Shown: one piece after another, positions 36,087 through 44,662 of the stretch
Numbering within the stretch: position 1 is the stretch's first letter
Layout: the number at the start of each line of letters is the position of its first letter
Source of the DNA: Nitrososphaeraceae archaeon
Lineage (GTDB): Archaea; Thermoproteota; Nitrososphaeria; Nitrososphaerales; Nitrososphaeraceae
Assembly: GCA_021325295.1 (NCBI GenBank)
Contig: JAJPHM010000029.1
Location: 1 to 49,887, forward strand
Direction of reading: 5' to 3'
DNA length: 49,887 bases
Made by a program: the position numbers and the translations under genes
The notes under the pieces: generated by a model
Told to the model about the DNA's origin: nothing
Seen by the model: only the letters and a program-made list of their open reading frames with translations
Database searches by the model: none

Positions 36087-36256
36087 GAAGCAAAGATGAT
36101 AGCTATTTTCAAAGTTAAACTTGGCGTTACACAACTTGGCATCTTATAAACAGGAAGCTGCAAATCTGGCAGCGCCTCACATTGCAGAGCAATAAGCAAA
36201 AGATGCACGCCGGGACAAAGGGGATGAATAGCAACTAGCACCTGCCAGACTTCAAT

Positions 36257-36267
36257 GCTTAAATATG
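36257..36267 (+). promoter_or_regulatory. TATA box upstream of the Cys-rich leader ORF
   Basis: GCTTAAATATG is centred about 31 bases before the ATG at 36293 and about 110 bases before the F420-type oxidoreductase. This places the transcript start at or just before the leader ORF. Confidence 0.5.
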
Positions 36268-36292
36268 TCTTTACTTTGATTTTAGTGTCGAC

Positions 36293-36373
36293 ATGCATAT
36301 ATCAGTGATCAATCTGTGCTGTTTCGGTTTTTGTCCTTGTGCTGAATCTCCATCTCTCTGGAGGAGCGTTTGA
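36293..36373 (+). CDS. Cysteine-rich 26-residue leader peptide
   Basis: ATG 36293 opens a 26-codon frame with four Cys within eight residues (CCFGFCPC). Its TGA (36371-36373) overlaps the ATG of the next gene (TGATG). The last codons contain GGAGGAG, the ribosome-binding site of the main gene. This layout is typical of translational coupling or attenuation. A regulatory role, for example sensing Cys supply, is inference. Confidence 0.45.
   Translation: MHISVINLCCFGFCPCAESPSLWRSV
36360..36366 (+). promoter_or_regulatory. Strong Shine-Dalgarno site
   Basis: GGAGGAG lies six bases before the ATG at 36373. It is unusual in this window, where most genes look leaderless, and it fixes 36373 as the start. 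Confidence 0.7.
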
Positions 36374-37455
36374 TGAGGATAAAGTTTGGCTTTACGCAGG
36401 GCCTCAACGTGGCTAGGCTTGGACTTGATGAGACACAGATAATGACGGGCTGCCAGATGGCAGACAGGATGGACTACGACTCTGTCTGGGCCATGGATCA
36501 CTCCAATGTTCCTCAGTGGAAAAACGCTGTTGTCAATGATGCATGGCTTCTTCTTGCGGCAATAGGAGCAAACACAAACAATGTTGAGTTGGGGACCTGT
36601 GTTACTGATGCCATCAGAAGACACCCCTCGGCTATTGCGCTTTCTGCAATCACGCTGGACAGGATAACCAAAGGCAGAGGAATTCTGGGAATAGGGGCAG
36701 GAGAGGCTCAGAATGTGGTGGACTTTGGTATAGAGTTCAGTAAACCTGTAACCAAGTTCAAAGAGCAGCTTGAAGTGATACGCAAGCTCTTTGAGTCAAG
36801 CCCTGATCACCGGGTCAGCTATGAAGGTGAGTACTACAAGCTTGTTGATGCATGCCTTCAGGCCAAAAGTGTACGCAAACCCCATCCTCCAATCTATATT
36901 GCCGCAGGAGCTCCTAAAACACTCGAGTTGTGCGCCAGGTACGGAGATGGATGGATCCCTATCGGCTACACACCGGAGCTTTTCAAGCATCATGCTAACA
37001 TAATCCGGGACCATGCTAAAAAGGCCGGCAGAGATCTCTCAAACTTTCAATTTGCAAATGACGTGGATGTGTACTTTTCAGAAGATGGCGAAGAGGCTTG
37101 GAACAAGATGAAGAACGCGGTGAAGGTAAGCCTTTACAAGCCAGAACTTCTCAAGGTGCATAACATACCACAAGATTCAGAGTTTGACTTTCGCAAGTAT
37201 TTTACAGAATATGCAATGAACAAGCCGGAATTGATGGAGCAGATGAAAAGGGCTGCAATGAAGATCCCAGATAGCGTTGCTCGGTCCGCGATAGGGGTAG
37301 GCAAACCAGACGACGTAATACAGATGCTGGAGCGATTTGTAAAAGCAGGAACCAACCACTTTATCATAAGGTTCTGGGGCGAAGGTTACTTCAAGAACAT
37401 TGAAATGTTTGGAAACAAGGTCATTCCCTACTTTAGAGGACAGGAAAGAAGGTAA
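36373..37455 (+). CDS. F420-dependent luciferase-like oxidoreductase (Mer-like)
   Basis: About 360 residues of the bacterial-luciferase-like superfamily that uses coenzyme F420 or FMN. Visible features are MRIKFGFTQG, a DSVWAMDH segment near residue 40, GRGILGIGAGEAQN, HPPIYIAAGAPKTLELCARYGDG (split here: HPPIYIAAGAP, LCARYGDGW) and the C-terminal HFIIRFWGEG. Relatives include methylenetetrahydromethanopterin reductase, but the substrate cannot be assigned. It is preceded by a Cys-rich leader ORF and a strong Shine-Dalgarno site. Confidence 0.85.
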   Translation: MRIKFGFTQGLNVARLGLDETQIMTGCQMADRMDYDSVWAMDHSNVPQWKNAVVNDAWLLLAAIGANTNNVELGTCVTDAIRRHPSAIALSAITLDRITKGRGILGIGAGEAQNVVDFGIEFSKPVTKFKEQLEVIRKLFESSPDHRVSYEGEYYKLVDACLQAKSVRKPHPPIYIAAGAPKTLELCARYGDGWIPIGYTPELFKHHANIIRDHAKKAGRDLSNFQFANDVDVYFSEDGEEAWNKMKNAVKVSLYKPELLKVHNIPQDSEFDFRKYFTEYAMNKPELMEQMKRAAMKIPDSVARSAIGVGKPDDVIQMLERFVKAGTNHFIIRFWGEGYFKNIEMFGNKVIPYFRGQERR

Positions 37456-37515
37456 GCACTATATGGAAAGCAAAGACGAACAGGCAAGAAAGAAGCAAAG
37501 CAGATAAGAAACCTG

Positions 37516-38568
37516 TCAGGAAAAAACATCCAGTGTAAGTGTCTTGCCTTCTTGCTTGCCGTCTTTTTCTGCATTGTTTTCCGCCCATGCACCTAGCGGC
37601 TCAGCATCAAAACCTACTGATCTGAGATATTTTGCAAAGTCTGCTGCAAAGCCATGAAATGTATATACCTTGTCTGGGCTGCATGATTTTACTGCAGCGA
37701 CAAGTTCTTTAAAATCACAATGATCGCTCATAGGCATGGCATAATCCAACCCCATCATCGAAGCATACCGCCTGCCTGTTGCCCACCCACTAAAGCCGAT
37801 TGTAATGGCACCATACTTTCTTTTCATTTTTCCGACAAATTCATTCCGCGCATGCATCAGCGGTGAGATCATGAGCCACGGCCTGCTATCGAGCAGTCCC
37901 CTCTTTTCGGCTTCAGAGAAGGTAATTGCTTGTTTAAGCTCTATGCCAAGCTCAATACAAACCGAATTTATCTTCCATACTGAATCATGCACATAGATAG
38001 GATCCCAGTGGCCAAACAAGCTTGTAAGAACTTGAGCCTTTCCAAGAGGGTAGCCCATCAGAATGACTGGTTTGCCCAAGTCATACATTTCAGAGATTAT
38101 CCTGTTGGTTTCATGCACAATCTGAGTCAGCTCTGGAAAGACATAGTCTGGGCGACCAAAGGTTGATTCTATGACAAGGACCTTTACCTTTGGAAGTTGT
38201 GCAGGCTTCATGAACGCCCTCTTTCTTGTAGATATATCACCAGTGTAGTAGATCTCTCCACCTACAAGCAAGCCCTTTGAGCCTACTATGTGCCCTGTGT
38301 CAACCAGCTCAAAAGTGTCATGCCTTTCAATGGGCTCTCTTATTGTGTATCCTCTTGTTCTTGCAATGGCGCAGGTTTCCTTTGAAGCCAGTATCTGGCC
38401 TTTGAAGGCGCTATTCTTCCTTGCTCTGTGGAGGTGGTCTGTATGAGCATGCGATACAAATACAAAGTCGCAATCTACAAGGTATGAGGGGTCTAGTGCT
38501 ATTCTGATGTCCTTGTAGCTGGCCATGATGCCGCAATGGGCAAGGGTGACGGAATTTTCTGATGGCAT
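37516..38568 (-). CDS. Metallo-beta-lactamase-fold nuclease-like protein
   Basis: This 350-residue protein has the MBL signature SHAHTDHLH (HxHxDH, residues ~39-47), further His/Asp in DTGHIVGS and YYTGDIS, and a C-terminal SDHCDFKELVAAV plus FHGF. This arrangement matches RNA-processing or DNA-repair exonucleases of the COG1236/SNM1/Lhr-associated type. No KH RNA-binding domain is present, so it is not the large archaeal CPSF. Nuclease activity is inferred. Confidence 0.8.
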   Translation of the reverse strand: MPSENSVTLAHCGIMASYKDIRIALDPSYLVDCDFVFVSHAHTDHLHRARKNSAFKGQILASKETCAIARTRGYTIREPIERHDTFELVDTGHIVGSKGLLVGGEIYYTGDISTRKRAFMKPAQLPKVKVLVIESTFGRPDYVFPELTQIVHETNRIISEMYDLGKPVILMGYPLGKAQVLTSLFGHWDPIYVHDSVWKINSVCIELGIELKQAITFSEAEKRGLLDSRPWLMISPLMHARNEFVGKMKRKYGAITIGFSGWATGRRYASMMGLDYAMPMSDHCDFKELVAAVKSCSPDKVYTFHGFAADFAKYLRSVGFDAEPLGAWAENNAEKDGKQEGKTLTLDVFS

Positions 38569-38679
38569 TTGGCCTAGCTGTCAGACCTAGTTACAAATTC
38601 GTATTTTAACATTTAGCTTCTCATGCGAATGTCCTTGGGCGCCATAGACATTTAAGAGCAGCAGCCAGAATCAGATCAT

Positions 38680-39306
38680 GTGATCAACCTTGCAATACTG
38701 ATTTCGGGCAGGGGCAGCAACATGGATGCCATACTTTCTGCAGTAAAGTCCGGCTCAATTAAGAATGTAAATCCTGCATTGGTAATATCTGACAAGGCAG
38801 GCGCTGAAGGACTCAAAATAGCCTCAGAGAAATACGGCGTTCCTGTCAGAATTGTTCCAAGCAATGGAGCTAAGGGTTGGGAATACGATCAAAGGATCGT
38901 ATCACTTTTGTCAGAGCAAGATATCACGCCGCAAAATGGGCTTGTCTGCCTTGCAGGATTTATGCGCATCATCAGCCCAGAGTTTGTGCGGCTATATCGA
39001 ATGCACATGTTAAACATCCATCCGTCTCTCCTTCCTTCATTTCCTGGACTTCATGCACAAAGACAGGCCATAGAATACGGCGTCAAAGTGTCTGGATGTA
39101 CCGTTCACTTTGTCGACGAGGGAGTTGATTCCGGACCAATAATCATTCAGCGCTCAGTTCCCGTTATGGAAGGAGACACAGAGGAAAGCCTTTCAGCAAG
39201 AATTCTGGAACAGGAGCACATCATCTATCCCGAGGCGGTCAGGTTATTTGCTGAAGGAAGGTTGCAGGTTAAAGGAAGAGTTGTATCCATTCATCATTTA
39301 GCCTGA
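38680..39306 (+). CDS. purN: Phosphoribosylglycinamide formyltransferase
   Basis: This 208-residue PurN transfers a formyl group from 10-formyl-tetrahydrofolate (or the archaeal pterin equivalent) to GAR. Motifs include ISGRGSNMDAI near the start, NIHPSLLPSFPG (Asn and His of the active site), and VDEGVDSGPII (catalytic Asp). The GTG at 38680 lies about 27 bases from an ATTTAAG box, supporting a leaderless GTG start. Confidence 0.95.
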   Translation: MINLAILISGRGSNMDAILSAVKSGSIKNVNPALVISDKAGAEGLKIASEKYGVPVRIVPSNGAKGWEYDQRIVSLLSEQDITPQNGLVCLAGFMRIISPEFVRLYRMHMLNIHPSLLPSFPGLHAQRQAIEYGVKVSGCTVHFVDEGVDSGPIIIQRSVPVMEGDTEESLSARILEQEHIIYPEAVRLFAEGRLQVKGRVVSIHHLA

Positions 39307-39356
39307 AGCACAAAAAGGTTCCTGAGGCGCTGAACAATACCTGCAAATGGTAGCTC

Positions 39357-39527
39357 CTACTTTAGTAACCTAGTTAGGTCGAGTAAATAGGCAGTTAAAG
39401 ATGTTGTCGCAGCCATTGCGACTGTCATTGCAATAATAATCAGAATATTGCGTGTTTGCCTGGATTCGATACGCCTATGTTCAAGCGTCAATTTTCTTCT
39501 CCCGCAATTACAGCCTTTGCTTGCCAA
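39357..39527 (-). CDS. Small single-span membrane protein (44-56 aa)
   Basis: This fills most of the gap between purN and the gene at 39698. The frame from TTG 39527 gives 56 residues: a Cys/Arg-rich head (GCNCGRRK), a charged segment (LEHRRIESRQTRN), and one hydrophobic helix (ILIIIAMTVAMAATT) with a short tail. A second TTG at 39491, preceded by GGGAGAAG, gives 44 residues and drops the Cys. I recognise no family, but the charge pattern looks like a real membrane protein. Confidence 0.5.
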   Translation of the reverse strand: MASKGCNCGRRKLTLEHRRIESRQTRNILIIIAMTVAMAATTSLTAYLLDLTRLLK

Positions 39528-39697
39528 ACAGGAAAGCGCATTAAGCTAAACCTACTGTGTTGTCATTCATGACTCTATTGCTGTATATGAGGTATACGTA
39601 CAGGACTATATAGGAACGGCAACCATCTGTTGCAATCTAATCTAGAGCAGCCTTTTGAGTATACAAGTATTCCTAAAATACAAGGAAATATTTTCCC

Positions 39698-40108
39698 TCA
39701 ACCTGTCTTTAGATCTAGCTTTAGATTGAAAAATTGCCTCACACTATTGAGCTGCAGCCCTTTGCTTCTGGTGATAAGCCGTGACAGAGTAGGTTTGGCG
39801 TTTCTACCTAACGTAACTGCTTTCTTGCCGTCTCTGCGAAAAGATATCGTCAGGTCATTCGCTGATAGCCTTTCTCCGAACTCTTTGGCAGTCTTTAACT
39901 TGTCTCTCAAACTAGTTCTATCCTGTGGAACCTTGAAGAGCGCGGCCTGCAGCATGTCGACATCGATAACTCTCCTGTTAATTTCTATGACGGCCGCCGG
40001 CTGGCTTCCAAGTGAAATGACTATGGATCCTTTGCTGGCAGACCCTATACTATCTGTCAGTAAATGTACAAAAGGGTCGTTTCTATCTAGATGTAAATGA
40101 TTTGCCAT
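39698..40108 (-). CDS. Hypothetical protein (136 aa)
   Basis: A soluble protein whose first half is beta-prone (GSIVISLGSQPAAVIEINRRVID) and whose second half is basic (SFRRDGKKAVTLGRNAKPTLSR, a tail suited to nucleic acid). It starts at ATG 40108. The gene at 40148-40423 is 39 bases upstream on the same strand, and both proteins contain Val/Ile-rich strands. Their shared orientation suggests an operon. Confidence 0.6.
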   Translation of the reverse strand: MANHLHLDRNDPFVHLLTDSIGSASKGSIVISLGSQPAAVIEINRRVIDVDMLQAALFKVPQDRTSLRDKLKTAKEFGERLSANDLTISFRRDGKKAVTLGRNAKPTLSRLITRSKGLQLNSVRQFFNLKLDLKTG

Positions 40109-40147
40109 TAGCTGCAAATAACCTTTCTTGTATGGGATTGTTCATTA

Positions 40148-40423
40148 TTAAGCTGCAGACGTTGCCGCCTGTATACGTCCTTTTGACTCTGCAGCTCCGG
40201 CCTCGTGAGTTTCAGCATTGATCATAATCTTGCCATTTATCGTGACTTTGGCGCTTGCTACATGCTGGCCCCCGGGGCCTTCTGCGCGGGGCATGTCGAT
40301 TACCAAGTTTTCAAAAGTATAAGTTACTGAAGCACCTTTTCCTGTTAGCCTATCGAGTAATTGACCCAGTATTTCGGCCCATTGGGATGCTTGGTTATCA
40401 CTGTTGTTTGTAACTTTACTCAT
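40148..40423 (-). CDS. Hypothetical protein (91 aa)
   Basis: A small soluble protein: a helical start (SQWAEILGQLLDRLTGKG), then beta-strands (SVTYTFENLVIDMPR; HVASAKVTINGKIMINAET), and an Ala-rich end. A TTATAT-like box near 40450 is ~26 bases from the ATG at 40423. An ATG three codons upstream is also possible. No family recognised. Confidence 0.6.
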   Translation of the reverse strand: MSKVTNNSDNQASQWAEILGQLLDRLTGKGASVTYTFENLVIDMPRAEGPGGQHVASAKVTINGKIMINAETHEAGAAESKGRIQAATSAA

Positions 40424-40513
40424 ATCCGCCATTGGGCGGCTTTGCATATAATACAGTGTGGTACTTTTTTCTCTTCTCCTCCCTTCCACTTTCATTCACT
40501 CTACTTCTATTGT

Positions 40514-41218
40514 CTACTTGTAAGCCGCCACTATGATAGCGCCCCCCATCATGGGCTTATCAAACTCGATACGTGAAAACTTGTCTCTGAGCATCGCATA
40601 GAGTTCGGAATTTTTAGGCCATCTGAGGTATGTTCCATAAAGCGTCCGAAATTTCAAACCTGCCTTGCCAGCTGCAGCAAATGCCAGTATGCCCAGAATA
40701 TATTTTAGGTAAAATGAGACCATGGCTCTAGTAACTCTGCAATCAGGCTTGCCCAGATCTACTATAATCAATCTGCCACCATCTTTCAGAACTCGGTACA
40801 TTTCTGCAATTGCTTGTGATAGATAAATGGCATCTCTAAGAGAGTATCCGCACAGTATTGCATCAAAGGTGCCATCTCTGAATGGCATGTACTCGAATAT
40901 CCCTGTTGATAGAAATGCAGTTGCACCAAGGTAGGCTCGTGCGTTCATGAGCATTTCTGGAATAGGATCATACATTACGATATTGGCATTTCCCTGTGCT
41001 TCCCTGAGAGCAACCTGTGACATATTTCCATACCCTGACCCTGCGTCAAGAACAGTATTGCCCGGAAAAATCCGTCCTTGTATTCCTCTATGCCTGTACT
41101 CAGAATCTTTACCAAGAGATATTGCTCTGTTCACCTTGTCATAGACTGGTATTATGGAGCGAAGGATTCCAATTACCTCGCCCCAATAGCTTTTGCCAAG
41201 TCCTGACAACTTGGACAA
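40514..41218 (-). CDS. UbiE/MenG-type methyltransferase
   Basis: This 234-residue class I SAM-dependent methyltransferase has motif I VLDAGSGYGN, the UbiE/MenG-like CGYSLRDAIYLSQAIAEMYR (split: CGYSLRDA, AIAEMYRVLKDGG) and IIVDLGKPD. This points to the demethylmenaquinone C-methyltransferase family. With mqnC and a UbiD-like gene at the other end of the window, a role in menaquinone maturation is reasonable but not proven. Confidence 0.75.
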   Translation of the reverse strand: MSKLSGLGKSYWGEVIGILRSIIPVYDKVNRAISLGKDSEYRHRGIQGRIFPGNTVLDAGSGYGNMSQVALREAQGNANIVMYDPIPEMLMNARAYLGATAFLSTGIFEYMPFRDGTFDAILCGYSLRDAIYLSQAIAEMYRVLKDGGRLIIVDLGKPDCRVTRAMVSFYLKYILGILAFAAAGKAGLKFRTLYGTYLRWPKNSELYAMLRDKFSRIEFDKPMMGGAIIVAAYK

Positions 41219-41296
41219 ATCTGAAGAGCGCCGCTATTTTATTCAAGTGCCGCTATGACGCCAATGCATGTAATGAGTTATGATATCAAGTCATAG

Positions 41297-41458
41297 TCAG
41301 TCATGCAGGGCAAATGCAAGCATCTTGTAATTTCTTTCAGTTAATTCCATTATGGCCCGAAGCAATTCGTCATTGTCACGGATCATAGAAATAAGACCTT
41401 CGACTCCAACAACTGGAACTTCATCCTGCAGGTCGCTAATACGAAGAATATCTTTCAT
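41297..41458 (-). CDS. Small acidic hypothetical protein (53 aa)
   Basis: A short helical protein (LQDEVPVVGVEGLISMIRDN; LLRAIMELTERNYKML). The ATG at 41458 lies ~30 bases from a TATATT box; in-frame ATG 41476 would add six residues but sits too close to the box. No family recognised. Confidence 0.5.
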   Translation of the reverse strand: MKDILRISDLQDEVPVVGVEGLISMIRDNDELLRAIMELTERNYKMLAFALHD

Positions 41459-41787
41459 GTCATTATCTTCTTTCATTACCAAACAATATACATTGCACAA
41501 CCTTGCTTTTATCCTGATAAGGTTAACATGACTGCTCTGTATTCAGATAAAAGAAAGATTGCAGAATCCTTCTTGTGTATCATCAGTGACCTGTTCATGA
41601 TTTTTACGGCTTTGTCGTAGGTTGATGCTGTTGTCCTCTATAGTATTCACACTGTTACTGTACTGAATATCACAAATTCAACTGCCCGCAGAATTTTGTA
41701 GATTGCAAAAAGGAAAGCTGTTCAACTAGCTATTTTGTTGCGGAACTATCGAAATACAAATAAAGCCCATGAAGCGTTGTTCCCTCT
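41459..41787. other. 329-base gap upstream of EF-1 alpha
   Basis: It contains the EF-1 alpha promoter near its right end (an AAATAAAG box about 30 bases before the ATG). A 30-codon frame at 41528 lacks a correctly placed promoter. No RNA gene recognised. Confidence 0.45.
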
Positions 41788-43101
41788 ATGAGCGCTAGCA
41801 AAAAACCACACATGAACTTGGTGGTTACCGGTCATGTAGATAATGGTAAATCAACTACTGTAGGTCATTTAATGGTGGATATGGGTGTTATTGACCCAAG
41901 AACTATAGAGGCATTTGCCAAAGAATCAGAAGCAACAGGCAAGGGTGATACTTTCAAGTACGCTTGGGTTCTTGATAGCATCAAAGACGAGCGAGAGAGA
42001 GGTATTACGATTGATCTTGCATTTCAAAAATTTGAGACGCCAAAATTCTTTTACACTCTGATAGATGCTCCCGGTCACAGGGACTTTATCAAAAACATGA
42101 TTACCGGCGCATCAGAAGCCGATGCAGCCATACTGGTAGTTTCAGTAAAGCCAGGTGAAATGGAAGCTGCCATTGAACCAGGAGGACAGGGAAGGGAGCA
42201 CGCTTTCCTTGCCAGAACACTTGGTGTAGGCCAGCTTGTTGTAGCTTTGAACAAGATGGATGATGCCGGCTATTCAGAGGCACGCTACAAAGAAGTCAAA
42301 GATCAGGTGGAAAAGATGCTTAAACTTGTAGGCTACAATACTTCAAAGATTAACTTTATCCCAATCTCTGGATGGAAGGGAGATAACCTTGTGAAAAAGT
42401 CAGAGAATATGCCATGGTACAAGGGCCCGACTCTTGCTGAAGCTCTGGACATGTTCGAGCCACCAGAGAAACCTATAGGCAAACCACTGAGGATTCCGGT
42501 TCAGGATGTATACTCTATCACAGGTGTCGGAACTGTGCCTGTAGGCAGAGTTGAAACTGGTAAAATGAAGGCAGGAGACAAGGTTATTGTGATGCCTTCT
42601 GGAACAGTAGGCGAAATCAAATCGATTGAGACTCACCACACACAGATGGAAACTGCTGAAGCAGGAGACAACATTGGTTTTAACCTGAGAGGCGTTGACA
42701 AGAAGGCGATAAAGCGTGGAGATATGATAGGTCCAGTGGACAACCCGCCGACTGTGGCAAAGGAACTGGAGGCCCAGATCATTGTCATCCACCACCCGAC
42801 TGCTATGGCTCCGGGATATACTCCTGTTCTTCACGCACACACCGCTCAAGTTGCTGCAACTATTTCTGAATTTGTCGCAAAGATTGACCCCAAGACTGGC
42901 GGTGCCACGGAACAGAATCCAAAGTTCCTAAAGACCGGGGACGCAGCCATAGTCAAGATTAAACCGGTGAGACCTCTTCCTATCGAGACATTCAAAGAGT
43001 TTCCAGAAATTGGAAGGTTCGCACTCCGTGATATGGGAACCACTATTGCAGCAGGCGTTGTCAAGGCAGTCACAGAAAAGTACGATCCTAACAAAAAGTA
43101 G
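41788..43101 (+). CDS. tuf: Translation elongation factor EF-1 alpha (aEF1A)
   Basis: This 437-residue GTPase delivers aminoacyl-tRNA to the ribosome. The G motifs are GHVDNGKST (G1, residues ~15-23), DERERGITID (G2), DAPGHRDF (G3) and NKMD (G4). Two beta-barrel domains follow. It is the archaeal form, with the usual partner, ribosomal protein S10, 26 bases downstream. The start is ATG 41788, about 30 bases from the TATA-like box. Confidence 0.98.
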   Translation: MSASKKPHMNLVVTGHVDNGKSTTVGHLMVDMGVIDPRTIEAFAKESEATGKGDTFKYAWVLDSIKDERERGITIDLAFQKFETPKFFYTLIDAPGHRDFIKNMITGASEADAAILVVSVKPGEMEAAIEPGGQGREHAFLARTLGVGQLVVALNKMDDAGYSEARYKEVKDQVEKMLKLVGYNTSKINFIPISGWKGDNLVKKSENMPWYKGPTLAEALDMFEPPEKPIGKPLRIPVQDVYSITGVGTVPVGRVETGKMKAGDKVIVMPSGTVGEIKSIETHHTQMETAEAGDNIGFNLRGVDKKAIKRGDMIGPVDNPPTVAKELEAQIIVIHHPTAMAPGYTPVLHAHTAQVAATISEFVAKIDPKTGGATEQNPKFLKTGDAAIVKIKPVRPLPIETFKEFPEIGRFALRDMGTTIAAGVVKAVTEKYDPNKK

Positions 43102-43127
43102 TCAAAAACAAAACAAGTGAACAGCCG

Positions 43128-43439
43128 ATGGCACAAGAAGCAAGAATCAAGCTTACAAGTACCAATCTTGTCACCTTGGAAGAGGTATGCAGCGAGATTA
43201 AGGGAATTGGAGAAAAGAACGGCATCAGGCTCAAGGGACCACATCCGCTTCCTACAAAGAAAATGAAAATTGTAACAAGAAAATCGCCATGCGGCCAAGG
43301 CACAAATACCTATGACAAATACGAGCTGCGAATTCACAGAAGAGTAATAGACTTGGGCGCTGATGACAGGTCAATTAGGCAACTTATGAGGCTCAAGATC
43401 CCTGAAGACGTGTATATAGAAGTCTCACTTACCCAGTAA
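43128..43439 (+). CDS. rps10: Ribosomal protein uS10
   Basis: This 103-residue small-subunit protein is recognisable from ARIKLTSTNL, GPHPLPTKK and YELRIHRRVIDL. It follows EF-1 alpha as in most archaea and is probably co-transcribed with it (26-base gap). The length and start match the family. Confidence 0.97.
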   Translation: MAQEARIKLTSTNLVTLEEVCSEIKGIGEKNGIRLKGPHPLPTKKMKIVTRKSPCGQGTNTYDKYELRIHRRVIDLGADDRSIRQLMRLKIPEDVYIEVSLTQ

Positions 43440-43519
43440 CCAGATTCATCTTCTATATTTTCAGCTTCAATCCCTTCTGTCTTCCTAATGCCGCAGCTCC
43501 GACAGTAATAGTCAAGCCT

Positions 43520-44560
43520 TTATTTTTGCTGACCTATCTGATCTGCTCTTGCTTGGTTGCTTGCTAACCTTGCTTTGCCTATCTTGACGAACGAACCCTT
43601 TGGAACCTTCAGGCGCTTGAATGCCTCTGGATTAATAATCTTGGCAAGTATTTCAAGGCCTGTAACAGTTCGAGGTCCCGGCTTGCTAAAGTATGACCCT
43701 GCATCTACCGCATAGAGATTACCTGCCTGTAAGGCGCGCAGGGAATTCCATGCATTATTGTTGTTCAGGGCTGACATCTCTTTCAGAGTCCTTTTGACAT
43801 CAAACCCGCATGGCATCAGAACTATTATGTCGGGGTCAAATTTTACAATCTCGTCAATATCCATCCTGCGAGAGGGCTTGCCTCTTTCACTGATTCCGTT
43901 GATACCTCCTGCAATCTCTACCATTTGGGGCACCCAGTGGCCTGCGGTGAAAAAGGGGCTTACCCACTCTATGCACAGTACTTTTGGCTTTTTAGCGGAT
44001 CTTCTGCCTGTGCCAAGAGTTTCTCTTCTGTTCTTTTCAATCTTTTCAACGGTTGCCTTTACTTTATTGATCCTGCTCTGGAGACAAGACACAAGTTTCA
44101 TTCCTTGACTCTTTCTTCCGACCTTCCCGGCCACAGTCAATATGCTAGCGAGTATGCCATCGAGGTCATGTGGGTCAAGAACAATTACGTCAGGCTTGTT
44201 GTCCAGAATTGACAGTGCCCTGTCTATCTCTTTTGTAAAAGGTGAGCAGACTTGGCAAAGCCCCTGTGCAACGATAAGGTCAGGCCTAGCCCTTTTGAGG
44301 GCAGCATCATCAACTATGTAAATGTCACCGCCAGAGCTCATAATCTCGGCAATTTTGTCATCGATCTGGCTGCTTGACATACAAGCCGGGTCAAATGAAG
44401 AATGTATTACCCTTGGTTTTCTTTTTGCTTCCAGAGGAAACTTGCATTCATGCGTAACCCCGACTAGCTGCCTGCCAATACCTAGGGCATAAAGGGTCTC
44501 TGTGGCACTTGGAAGGAAAGATACGATACGCCTTTGCTGCACAACAAGAAGATGGACCAA
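43520..44560 (-). CDS. BtuF-like cobalamin-binding protein without signal peptide
   Basis: This 346-residue protein has the fold of periplasmic cobalamin/iron-siderophore binding proteins: RRIVSFLPSATETLYALG near the start, RPDLIVAQGLCQVCSPF, and FDPDIIVLMPCGFD. The central segment has EWVSPFFTAGHWVPQM. Unlike exported BtuF it has no signal peptide or lipobox, so it may act in the cytoplasm or have a misplaced start. No permease or ATPase is next to it. The TTG at 44560 lies about 33 bases from the palindromic TATA at 44590-44610. Confidence 0.8.
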   Translation of the reverse strand: MVHLLVVQQRRIVSFLPSATETLYALGIGRQLVGVTHECKFPLEAKRKPRVIHSSFDPACMSSSQIDDKIAEIMSSGGDIYIVDDAALKRARPDLIVAQGLCQVCSPFTKEIDRALSILDNKPDVIVLDPHDLDGILASILTVAGKVGRKSQGMKLVSCLQSRINKVKATVEKIEKNRRETLGTGRRSAKKPKVLCIEWVSPFFTAGHWVPQMVEIAGGINGISERGKPSRRMDIDEIVKFDPDIIVLMPCGFDVKRTLKEMSALNNNNAWNSLRALQAGNLYAVDAGSYFSKPGPRTVTGLEILAKIINPEAFKRLKVPKGSFVKIGKARLASNQARADQIGQQK

Positions 44561-44589
44561 GCAATTTTTAATCTTACCTTGAGCTAAAA

Positions 44590-44610
44590 TTATATAAAAA
44601 TTTTATATAA
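44590..44610. promoter_or_regulatory. 21-bp AT-only palindrome between divergent genes
   Basis: TTATATAAAA and TTTTATATAA flank one central base, so both strands read as a TATA box. The left arm fits the BtuF-like gene. The right arm is too far from the cupredoxin gene, which has its own TTTAAA at 44634-44639. It could be a bidirectional promoter core or a regulator site. Confidence 0.45.
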
Positions 44611-44633
44611 CTTGACGGTAAAACCAAAACTAA

Positions 44634-44639
44634 TTTAAA
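44634..44639 (+). promoter_or_regulatory. TATA box of the cupredoxin gene
   Basis: TTTAAA is centred 26-27 bases before the ATG at 44663. This favours that ATG over the GTG one codon upstream. Confidence 0.6.
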
Positions 44640-44662
44640 GCCAGCAATTACTTCTGTGAGTG

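Noticed and set aside
41528-41620. 30-codon frame starting MTALYSDKRK
   Set aside because: The nearest TATA-like box is only about 18 bases upstream, too close for the spacing seen elsewhere.
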